From Effrenium voratum (taxonomy: Eukaryota; Sar; Dinophyceae; Suessiales; Symbiodiniaceae): DNA of 64,000 nt. The stretch is from NCBI GenBank assembly GCA_963377175.1, contig CAUJNA010002979.1, positions 497,501-561,500 on the forward strand. Reading direction: 5' to 3'. Shown here in pieces: positions 52,601 through 62,445 of this stretch. A program made the position numbers and the translations under genes. Below the pieces are notes generated by a model, which saw only the letters and a program-made list of their open reading frames with translations, was not told the DNA's origin and did not search any database. Numbering within the stretch: position 1 is the first letter of the stretch; each line of letters opens with the position of its first letter.

Positions 52601-55600
52601 CCTACGACAGCCAAAGCGTGTTTCCTGATTTTCGCATGCATATACTGTGCGCTTTTTCAGCTGGTGGTTGTCTTCGACCTTCCTGACTCACATGTTTGGC
52701 TGATTTTTGATTTCTTTTGGTGGATGTTCTTGGAGAGTAGCCTTTTATACAGGAAATTGGCAGGTAACGAGGCCACGAGGAACAAACATACAGCCTACAC
52801 GACTATCCTTAGATACTCTCCGCCCAGAATTTGACTTGGATTTGATACAGCGGGGCTTGAATTCTTCGGACATGATGTTTGAGTCTTCGAATTATGTTTT
52901 TTGACATTGGTTCCAGCAAGCATATAGGGCAGCGCCTGCATAGCGCCTTACCCTGCCTTGTGGGTGAGACGCTAGTGTCTGCATTTGGTGTTCGCGACGG
53001 GTATCAACGGTGGTCTTGCAGGAGAGCTGTTTTTTTCAGCGGTGCCTTGGCTAAGTTGCATTGCGCCTGATTGTGCACGACCGCGGCTGCAGTTCCTGTT
53101 TCGTTTGGAACAGTAGGGGGTGCTACTTGCCAGGCGCAGCTTTCGAATATGCCGCCGACGATTTGAAGGGCGACCCAGACTTCGCCCTTGAGGTCGTCTC
53201 CGCAGGTGGTCCAGGACAGCTTCCGGTGGGGACTATTGCTCCCCCCCCCCCGCAAGAGCAAACAACTCGGAAACATGCAGCTGGAGAACACAGCTGCGTT
53301 CGTTGTGCGCTGTGTGTTGCGTTTGCGGCTGGAAACATGCCAGTATTTCAATCTGGGGAATTTTCTGTGGTTCCCCCGTAATTAGCTTTTCCTGGTGCAA
53401 AATTCGATCACCTCGACTGAAGGCAGATTCAGAGTAGAAGCGTTCGTGGCACAAACGACACCAGCTCGCTGTCCAAAAAATCCTTGGCCGGTCGCTTTGC
53501 ATGTGCCATGAAGTTAGCTTCGGATGCATCCGGAACAAAATAGGCGATCTGCCTACTAAAAGGGAGAAAACCCCATGATTACCACATAATTTCGGACCAT
53601 TCCGAAGTTGGTAGGATTTTGATTCTACCGGCTTTGGATCACACACATCAGGGGCTATGGAGCACATCGCTGCGGATCTTTGGGAAGACCCCCACTTTGT
53701 GCTACGCGCCGTGCAGCGCTCGGCAGCTGCACTGGAGCAGGCGGTGGAGATCAAGGCGCGCTTGGCCTGTCGAGAAGGTCTCTCGTGGGTTGCTGATGAC
53801 TGGTGGTTTTAGAGGCTACCCTTTTCAGATTAGTTGAACAGGAAGCTGAAAGGAACGTACATGTCCGGTCAACTTGTTTACATACCTGTGTGATGGTGCC
53901 TAGCGCATGCAGGGCATGCAGACGGCGCAAATGTACCAAGAGCGGCTAGAAGAGAGCACTGTATGAAGTCACTGAGCATGAAAGAGCGCGATTTTAGGCC
54001 TGGCAGAAGAATAAAGGATCGGAGATTGGCTTAGCAATTTGCTCAACCCGAGATTTCGCGTGGTGGAAGGCCAGGTTCTGCATTTGAGAAGTTCTGCGTT
54101 TGAAACCTCATCGCTGGAGGAAATGCAAACGTGAGTCCAGACATCGTCACGGAAAAGTGTTCTGGAATGTTCCCCCATTCTTTCCAGGGATCCTTTTTTA
54201 GAGGGGAAACATCTGATGTTGGAAACCTTGCTTTAAAAGAAAGATAAAAACGCGGTCTTTGACCAATCAGCGTGGTGGTTTCCAATTCTCAGTTGTCCAA
54301 AGCCAACCTTTCAACCTTTTGGTTTCCCCCCTTTTGGTCCATTTTTAGTAAAGGTCCCCAAAAGGTTTAGCCAAATGGTTTAACCAAATGGTTAGACCAA
54401 AAGGTTAAACCAAAAGGTTAAACCAAAAGGTAAACCAAAAGGTAAACCAAAAGGTAAACCAAAAGGTAAACCAAAAGGTTAGACCAAAAGGTTAAACCAA
54501 AAGGCAAACCAAAAGACAACTGAAACTTTTTTCCCGGGTCTTTTGGGCAACTGAGACTTCGCTGGCGGCTTTTGCAGGCGGAGCCCACCTTCGTTCTGGA
54601 GGCTGTGACGTGGAGCCCTGCGGCGCTCGGCTACGCAGCAGCTGACGCTCGGGAGATTGGGCAGGTCTCGGGTTCCCTTGACTCCGAAGTGTGCCCATGT
54701 GGCTGTGGGCGTTTTTGTTTTTGTTTTTCCCCGACTTGGTGCCTTTGCTCTGTGGTTTCAAAGGGAAAACACAAGGAAGCCCACCATTTTTTGGGGGGCT
54801 CCCCGTTTTCACAGCCATGTGCCTTTGCAATTGGTTGACCACTTGCCCCGGCGCACGGCCTAGGACCTGCTAGAGGATAAGGGATTCCTGCTGGCCGCGG
54901 TGGCCAGGCATCCTGCCTGCCTGGCACAGGTGCCGCAGGAGCCCGGCTTCGTGCTGGAGGAGGGGTGTCAAGCCCCTGCTGAGTTTGGGGACTGTTTGAA
55001 GCACCAGCCTCACCCCCCCGCGGTTGTGAAACACGAAAGAGCAATAAGCTGCAATTTTGGGGGGTCCCCCACTCCCCCCCACCCCAGGGACGGGGATTGT
55101 TTGGGGTGTTGCTGGTGACGTGTAGTTGAATGGCGGTGGGGCGCTCTGGATACTTCTGCAACGGTGAGTTCATTCATGGTGTGGACAGGTTCAACACCTT
55201 GTAGTTTCTATTTTGGCCAGAGTATGTTGTGTTTTGAGTATTTCTCCTTTGTGTTCTTTAGGTGCATGTGTCAGGCTGCCGTGGTATTTGTTGATGTTTG
55301 ATGCCCTTGCGTGCGTGTGGTGGGTTGTTGGGTTGTATTGGCCCTTCCCGCTGATCCTGTGTGTGTGTGTGTGCGTTGCCTGCGGCGCTGCCAGCGGTTT
55401 TCTTCAACGTATCCTTATTTGGCGCTTTGGTTGGGTGCCTTCAAACAGGGACTATGTTGAGTCCCTTCACCTAAAACCATGTTCCCCCATGTGTGCCGCT
55501 TGGTAAAATTATATACATTTATGCTATGACTTTGTTTGCCGGTTTGGGGATGTGTCAGTTGGGGCCAGGTCCCTTGCTAAAACCAGCTTCTGGGTTTTGC

Positions 55601-58600
55601 TGCTTTATAGGTGAGACAACGAAGATGGGCAACATCGTAGCAAGACCAATCACCACTTCCAACACAATTCAATTTGTCCATTCGAGACGTGACCTCAAAA
55701 GCTCATCCCCGTCTCCAAAGTCATACAGGAGCTGCCTTCTGCAAAGCAGCGGCTTCTTGTTGCAACGCGACATTCGCTCTAAGATTCCGAATGCTCAATC
55801 ACCCGAAAACCTGAGCCAATATGTTTTTTGTTTCTGCGTCTCAACTCGTAAAGTATGCGATGTTGCGGGCAGGGTGTACGGTTGAGTCATCTAGTGCAAT
55901 GTTTGTCCATGTCGGCAAGTCGGCAGGGTTTGACAAAGCTGTGTTGCCGGATGCTGTTTCTTGGCTCACCATGGGCTTACGATTGCTCGGCAACGTAGTT
56001 TTGACGTCATACTGTCCATAGTCCGTTGAAGTCATCATTACCCTCCCATGCCAAGATGGCATTCAGCATGGGGGCGTTGCACCACATCTCGAGCCCTGAG
56101 GCGCTGAAAGTGAATGGAGCCGCGCTTGGCTTCGTGAGCAAGTCCCTCCTCACGGACAGAGAGGGCGCAAAAATGGCTCACAGACCGGACATTCATGGAG
56201 GGCATTTGGCAGATTGTTGTCGGGATAGTTTAGGATTTCCTTGGCATGTTAACGCGGGCCGCAACTGTTCAATCACAAGGCTGTTTTATACAATAATAGA
56301 ATATACTACAATACCAGCACAGCAGTGTGCGGTGTGAAGATCAGTAGGCTTCAGGAATTTTGCATCGTATGGTGCGTTGTGTTTCAAGGTTCAGCTGCTC
56401 GCTTACTAGTTTCATTCATCATTTGTTCACAAAGCCCAAAGGGAAGTTCAATTTGGACAAGTGAGATTCTCATCCCCAAAGGTTCAAAATGTGCGTTGTT
56501 AGATGTTGCCCATTACACTGTGCACCGGGCCATGGGGACAACAAAAGTGTAGGGACAGTGCAAAGTTTAAAACATGTTCGTTGCCACGCCAAAGGTATTG
56601 CGTGACACTGCTTGTTTGCACGTGGTGTACCAAGTTTCTGGAGGGACGGCACTGAGTAAAAAATCGCATTGCGTGTTGGATTAAGCATGTTTGCGGGCTG
56701 TTGGCCGTCAGTCCGCAACCCAAACTGTGTTGCAAGCTGCTAAGCTGTCAATGATTTTCCTGCTCCTTTTCTGAATTTGTGCTTCAGGCATCCGCAAGTC
56801 GGCATGCCACTTAGACTGCTCAGCTATGACTCGTGTTTCGGAAATGCCTGCGCCCAAGTAGCATGCCCAAATTGGCCACAAAGCTCGGCCAATTGCTGTG
56901 AACTCTGCCAGCCAGTCAGCACTTGCTTTGCAGGATTTCTTGAGCATCACACTCGGCCGCATAGAACGTTTGCCGCAATATGGTCCATTGCAAGCGTTAC
57001 CAGGAGATACAGCAACACCCCATTGGAAGCCCCCCCCTCCAAAGGGAAGCCGCGTTTTGAGCCACATGACGTGGCTTCAGGAGAAGACCTTTGCCATGCA
57101 GGCGTTGGCGGCAGCCGGCCGCGAGGCTTTGGGCAAGATGGCGGAGGCCGGAGCCGGGGAAGGCCGGTCAAGACCTTGCAGCCGGAATGACCTTGCTGGT
57201 GCGATAGGCAGGGAATGAGTTGGAATGATCCCCATAAACCATCCAACTGGTGGTTTCATTTAGGGGAATGCCCAGGTTCATTCCCTCATTCCCTACCGAG
57301 CACCAGCAAGTGACTGACTTTGCGCTCTAAGGACCCTCTTCAGTCCAGGTGTCTCTCATGTCAAGATTGGCTTTGATGCATCAACCCTCATCAGCTGTGC
57401 CCCGTAAGCTGCTGGTGTCTTCATTTGCTCAGGCTTGCAGTTGTAGACAATGCACAGTACTCCCTCTCCACTGTGGGGTGTTTTGTCCTTCGCGGCCTTT
57501 CTGGGGACCGCACGTGTCAGAGCGGAAGTTCCAACCCTGGCGTGGATGAAACACGCACGCCATTGGCCAGGAAACATGGGAAGGCAATAGCTTGTGACAG
57601 GGTTCCAAGCCAATTTGAAGCATGGATCATCTTATCATAATCGGGGGAAGCAGTCGGGGTGTCAGCTGCTCAGCACAACTCTATGATTGCGATTCTCCTT
57701 GCTTTTCGCCGTTGGTAGACTTCCAGGACACATGACATGCTGAACAGGGGCATAAGCCACAATGACTGTTCTTGTGCTACGCGTTCGCCTCCCCCACAGT
57801 CAATATCCCCACGCAAACATTCGGGGCATGTGCAGTTCACTGCTCCACGCGACATGCTATCCTGAATGGGGGTAGCAGCCCCTCATAGCGATTTGTATGC
57901 GTCCATTTCTATGGGCGCATTGGCCTGCTGGCCAGTTTCGTCGTGCGTTTAGCTGATACAGGCGTTGGTCTTGCGCTTGAGGACTTCTGGCAAGAGCGGC
58001 ATTTCGCCCTCGCCGCCTTGCGCTGCGATGAGGGCTCCATTGGCCGAGTGCCAAAGAAATTTTGGACAGACCGAGAGTTTGTGCTGGAAGCCTCCCGCTT
58101 CCAGCCGGCCGTCTTGAACATGGTGGAGCCAGAGTGGTTGAAGGACCAAATCGTTTTCAGAGAGTCAGCTCAGCTTTTTTTCTGAAAAGTGCACAGGATG
58201 CACAGGCCATGCGCAAGCGCACTGGAACAGCATACATGAGATGATGTTTTGTAGTAAAGTTTATAGACATCGGCAATGTCCAAAAACACTCCAGGATTCC
58301 AATGAGTGTGTTTCCCAAGGTCAGTAGAATTCCTATCGCCCCACCCGGAGGAGCAGAAGTTTATCTTGAAGGCCCTGCAGAGGAATGCCTGCTGCATTCG
58401 CTTCGTCTCTGAGGACTTGTTCCAAAATCGGAGCTTCCTCTTGCAGGCCATGGAGGCGAATGGCTCGGTGCTGAAGCATTTGCCGGAGGTGGTCCGGGGA
58501 GATGGCAGCCTGGTCTTGGCGGCCGTTCCGCAGAGCGGCTTTATCCTGGGATTCGCTGCAGACGAGCTGCGCTTCAGTAAGGACTTCATCTTGCAAGCCG

Positions 58601-60220
58601 TCAAAGTGAACGGCTACTCGCTGTTGGGCACTCCCGATCCGCTGAGAGCAGACCGTGACATCGTGCTGGCAGCTGTCAAGCAGAACGGGCTTTGTCTTGA
58701 GTATGCAGCGCCGGAGCTGAGGGCAGACACGACCATCGATCCTGGGATGTTAAGTGGTGTCAGCCTGGGCCAATCCCCTTTGTCCCCAACTGGCTCGGAA
58801 GGCCCCTACTCCTCTCGTGCCGGCATAACAGGCCCCCAACTGAGTGGATGCAGAACAGGCTGTAGATAGGATGTTTCGGAGGTGATTGGGTTAGGATCCA
58901 AGTTGTGCCCTACATCAACGATTCCTCGAACATCAGGTTGACAAACGTTTGTGTCCGAACCAATTGGACCTCCCCAGCCACCACTCAGACAACTCATTCG
59001 TCGAGCTCCCTTTCAATCCCAGCTTGGGCGGAAATTCCAGGTTTGAGATGTCCTCTTCAGATCAAATGGTCAAATTCATTTCGTATGGAAGATGTCAGAT
59101 GCTGAGATGAATTGGGATGGATGAATCGCTTCCTCCTAATTTTGCAGCCCCTCAAATGATAACTATGTCCGTCTGAGGGCGATAACGGGGTCGGCTCCGC
59201 CCCGGCCCTCATCTAAAAGGGGGCCTGCCGTTTGTGGGGCACAAGAACCGTCAGTCAAATCGCAGATTAAGTAGGAATTCAAATGAAATCCTCCAAGGCA
59301 TGTTTGTTGGGCTTGACACTTCATAGTTGAAGTTCGCAGTCGAAATCGCAACTCAATGTATTAGTTTACACGCATAATTTAGATTGATTCTTCGAGAGCC
59401 CCCTAATATGAGTGCAGTTTGGGTTGAGAGAAATTTGGTGGTTACAATTAGTGAATAACTATTGCCAAATCGTTGTCTAGGATTGGGGATTCGGTGCGGA
59501 AAAGCTGTTGGGGCAAATTGCTGAGTCATTTGCAGTGGGCTATCTTGGCCAGTTAGCTGAGGCACTGGCAGCCATCGCAACAGACCCTCAGCCGCTGATG
59601 CACGTAGCTGAACCTCTTTGGTCTGACCAAGACTTCGTGCGTCAGGCAATCCGCATACACGGCTGTGCCATGCGTCACGCGGAGGCTTTGATCTTATCAT
59701 TAGTTTTGAATGACTTTCGTGCATTTGACCTTTTCCTTGTACGCCGGGATCGGCTAATTTGGACCAAATCCTTGGGAGGTGGCAGGCATGTGTTTGTTGA
59801 AAAGGGGTTCAACTTTGAAGCTGGGGGTCAGAAGCTGCTCGAAGCCAGGGTTAGAGGATAGCCAGACTTTTGGTTCAATCTTTTCAGCTAGTTGCTTCAT
59901 TTGGCCACCCTTGCAAGCTGTCAGTTGCCACGAATCCACCCAGAAAGAGTTAGAAGCTGAGTCGCAGAGCCAAGGATGAGCAGCTAAGAAGGAATCGTGG
60001 CTTCATGCTTTCCTCCTGCGAACTGAACCCGGAAACCATTTGCTATGCTCACTCTGACCTGCAAAGCGAGCGGGGCTTCCTCATCGAATGCTTGGCCATC
60101 AATCCAAATGCTTTGCACTTCGTGCCTGCCGCTATGCGCATCGACGTGGCCTTTGCGGCCGCGGCAAAGGCACACGTGACGCCGGAAGAAGGGGCACGGC
60201 TGCCATCCCCGTCATGGTGA
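46698..60220 (+). CDS. Ubiquitin-like domain fused to about 21 DUF4116-type repeats
   Basis: Exons: 46698-46790 (start MEVQVNTLAGE, then ALDVKTALQ), 47464-47483 (VPIAEQR, only 20 bases), 47721-47880 (LLLGCRELQDEDLLASLEL), 49976-50037, 51093-51189, 52090-52171, 53134-53205, 53652-53755, 54578-54643, 54864-54959, 56101-56160, 57081-57146, 57982-58143, 58351-58722, 59562-59684 and ~59992-60220 (stop TGA 60218-60220). The first three exons give a full beta-grasp ubiquitin-like fold of about 75 residues. The rest is a chain of roughly 24-residue repeats of the DUF4116 type (consensus FVLxAVxxxxxALxYA, then xxLRxDR), for example FVLQAVQANGFALARAS and FILQAVKVNGYSLL. Phases agree across nearly all junctions. 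One short exon is probably missing between 58722 and 59562 and another between 59684 and 59992. DUF4116 repeats are common in dinoflagellates and some intracellular bacteria, and their function is unknown; a helical solenoid for protein binding is inference. The ATG at 46698 is preceded by a possible trans-splice acceptor, CCGGCAG. Donors are mostly GC and GA. Confidence 0.93.
51270..51335. repeat. (AT)n / TATATG microsatellite
   Basis: ATATATATATATGTATATATG-type tract in the intron after exon 51093-51189. Confidence 0.9.
54288..54555. mobile_element. CTCAGTTG-ended element with internal tandem repeat
   Basis: Ends CTCAGTTGTCCAAAG and CTTTTGGGCAACTGAG are inverted. The inside holds about 14 tandem units of the type GGTTAAACCAAAA (54355-54520), which explains its length of 268 bp. 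It ends 22 bases before the DUF4116 exon at 54578. Confidence 0.65.
54691..54823. mobile_element. Inverted-repeat element in a DUF4116 intron
   Basis: CCATGTGGCTGTG at the left and CACAGCCATGTG at the right form inverted ends around a pyrimidine/GTTTTT-rich interior. The termini resemble family A. It lies in the intron after exon 54578-54643. Confidence 0.45.
57192..57310. mobile_element. MITE-like element with TGAC target duplication
   Basis: 119 bp; ends CTTGCTGGTGC and GCACCAGCAAG are inverted, and GGGAATGAG / CTCATTCCC continue the pairing inward. TGAC flanks both sides (57188-57191 and 57311-57314). It lies in the intron after the DUF4116 exon 57081-57146. Confidence 0.75.
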
Positions 60221-60264
60221 GGAAAAAGATGGCGAGAGCCACGGGCTCGGCGGGTTTGTACCAT

Positions 60265-60388
60265 CTCAGTTGTTCAAAGCGAATCGACCTCTTGCCCTTT
60301 TGGGTTCCCATGTTGGTCCATATTTCGTGATGGTCCCAAAAGGTTGACCATGTTAGCCTTTTATTTCTGGGTCCTTTCGGCAACTGAG
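60265..60388. mobile_element. CTCAGTTG-ended element downstream of the DUF4116 gene
   Basis: 124 bp, beginning CTCAGTTGTTCAAAG and ending CTTTCGGCAACTGAG. Same end family as the elements at 54288 and 62626. It starts 45 bases after the putative stop codon, so it may lie in the 3' UTR. Confidence 0.6.
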
Positions 60389-60929
60389 TCACTGCTCCCG
60401 CATGGATCTGCCGTTTCAGCCTGACAGGTGCAGAGCCACTCGCTTAAGACCCATGAGCGAGACCCGAACGCAAGAGAACACTGTGCATGAGGATCAAGCC
60501 CCTCCTTCCAAATTCCGCGCACCAGTCCCACCTTTTGCGCTACCTTAAGCTGCAATTCTACCCAAGTTTTTCCTCAAGCTCGAAGGACAATGAGGAGGGA
60601 CTTGAGACCTTTGCAAGGCTGTTGTCCGATACTTGACTTCAAACACAGCGTATCAAAACACATGAAACGTGTTGATTGGCAGTTGGGTCGTTGGAATTTG
60701 TTGGCTTGGAATACATTATGCATCCTGTTTCAAGTCCGTGCAACTCATTCCACCTTCACAATCGCAACGCGGCAACGCCGCGCCAACTTTGCAGACAGCC
60801 ACTTGACAGCGGCAAGTTGACAATCAAGTTGGGCGTTTGAGGTGCACTTGACCGTTTGAGTGGCGATAGAATTTCGGACCAAGCCATTGCAGTTTTGAGG
60901 CTCTGGGGGTCTCGGGTTGCATGTTGCAG

Positions 60930-61677
60930 ATGGAGTTTGCTATGTTCGCATGGGTCTTGCTGGCGAGCCCCATCTTGGGAAGCTCAATGGCTCCCATCTG
61001 CCACGGATTCGGAGGCATCGGAGATGGGTGCGCCGCAGCCAAACCTGGAGATTCGGGCAAAAGCAGCGGAATCTCACTGGGCGACACCACCTTGGCAGTG
61101 AAAGTGAGTGTAGCTTGCCTCTCAGGTGACCTTTTTTGGCTCATGGAAAAAATGTTAAAGAATGCACAATGTTATCTAACATGCTGATGTTCTGGTTGCC
61201 GGGTGCATGTGGTGAAGATTTTTTAGCACGGCCTAGGTACCCGGATGCTTTTCAAAGCCGTGCTGGCTACGCAACATCAGGGTTGGAGTGGACAGCAGCA
61301 ACTCGGTAAGCAGCTCTGCGAAAGTTGGTGTCTACCTGTCTGATGGAAGGCTGGTGGCCTATTCTCAAGACATTCAGGTGCCTACATCTTTTCCAGCTGA
61401 TCAATGGCTGTCGTTTCCATTCCAGGGCTACATGGAGTTGCATACCACTTCCGACCAGGACTACGTGTGGCTTGTGGTCAACACGGCCGACAGCGTGAAC
61501 CTGACCTACGAGAAGGCCTCGGCTGATGAGGCGACCAGAACCGTCTCTGAGCTTTTTGCATCCGCATTTGTGGCGGTGCGCATTTGGGATGCAGAACCTG
61601 GCCACAGTCAGTGGGAGGGATCCTTCCGCAACTTGAGGATGCAAGTGGACGTGGGGGACGTGCCCGTTCGATTGTAG
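60930..61677 (+). CDS. Predicted secreted beta-sandwich protein, short tandem copy without the hydrolase domain
   Basis: Two exons, 60930-61103 and 61237-61677, joined in phase 0 by a normal GT donor (AAA|GTGAGT) and an AG|GTA acceptor. The product is about 204 residues. It starts with a hydrophobic leader (MEFAMFAWVLLASPILGSS), then a Gly- and Ser-rich segment with two Cys, then a beta-rich domain (VGVYLSDGRLVAYSQ, DYVWLVVNTADSVNLTYE, FVAVRIWDAEPG, FRNLRMQVDVGD) and a TAG stop. The domain resembles DUF4082-like or choice-of-anchor beta-sandwiches of secreted proteins; that assignment is inference from pattern. An in-frame ATG at 60921 would add three residues. The neighbouring copy at 62446 is clearly paralogous in both exons, but it reads through the position of this stop into an amidohydrolase-like domain. 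I see no trace of that domain between 61678 and 62445. This is either a complete small paralogue or a truncated duplicate; the intact frame and intron favour a working gene. Confidence 0.8.
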
Positions 61678-62445
61678 CGGCTGCATCCTCCGTACTTAGG
61701 GCGGTTGCGGTCATTTCGGTCTGGCTTTAGTTTTGGCTCTGAGCATGCAGCCAGCTCAGCCGCATGCATAGGGCATAGGTGCTATTTGTAGAGGTTTCAG
61801 TAACAAGCACTGATTTCCTCTCATGCTAGCTGTCGTGCTGACGTTTGTCTTCGCAAATGAAAACGCGGATTGACTCATTCTTCAAGATGCAGATTAAATG
61901 TCACGAAGCTTTCAGACGGCTGCACCGCGCAGTTGCTGCCATTGCGCAGTGGCACGCGCTTTTCCCCTCGGTCTCATCCGGTCTCATTACTGCCAGTGAG
62001 CAGATCTGAGATTGGCGACCGACTGTTCAACTGCTGCAGGGAAGCTTGAGCTTTTCCAGCCTTGCAGTAGCCTTGTAAACAAAATCGGCATAGCTCACTT
62101 CGCGTTTCAATCGGATTGCAGAGCAATTCAGGCATAGGCTTGAGTGACCAAAACAATGCGACTGCAGGGGCCTTCATACGCCATGTGCTTGGCATCAGGT
62201 TGCTGAGGTCTTTGATGCAAGTCTGATGCCATTTGAATGATCTTAATGTGTGTTGTTCTTGAATCGTGTACAACTCATGTCACCTTCACAATCGCAATGC
62301 AGCCTTGAGCATGTTTTAAAACAATTGGCAGCTGCAAAATGATGCAGATTGCATCAGGTTTCTCCCATAAAGTTTGAAGTACACATGTGGATGGCAGGGT
62401 TTGGGACCAAGCCATCGCACCTCCAACCCCCCGCAGCCTCGGGCG
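61678..62445. other. Spacer between the tandem paralogues
   Basis: No coding exon seen. The last part contains the start of the duplication unit: CACCTTCACAATCGCAA at about 62280 also occurs at about 60754, and GGACCAAGCCAT occurs before both leader exons. Confidence 0.65.

Noticed and set aside
54355..54520. Regular short repeats that could suggest a CRISPR array
   Set aside because: Units are contiguous with no unique spacers, they sit inside an inverted-repeat element, and the genome is eukaryotic.
57040..57075. TTTTGAGCCACATGACGTGGC as another right end of a family A element
   Set aside because: No matching left end within 300 bases.
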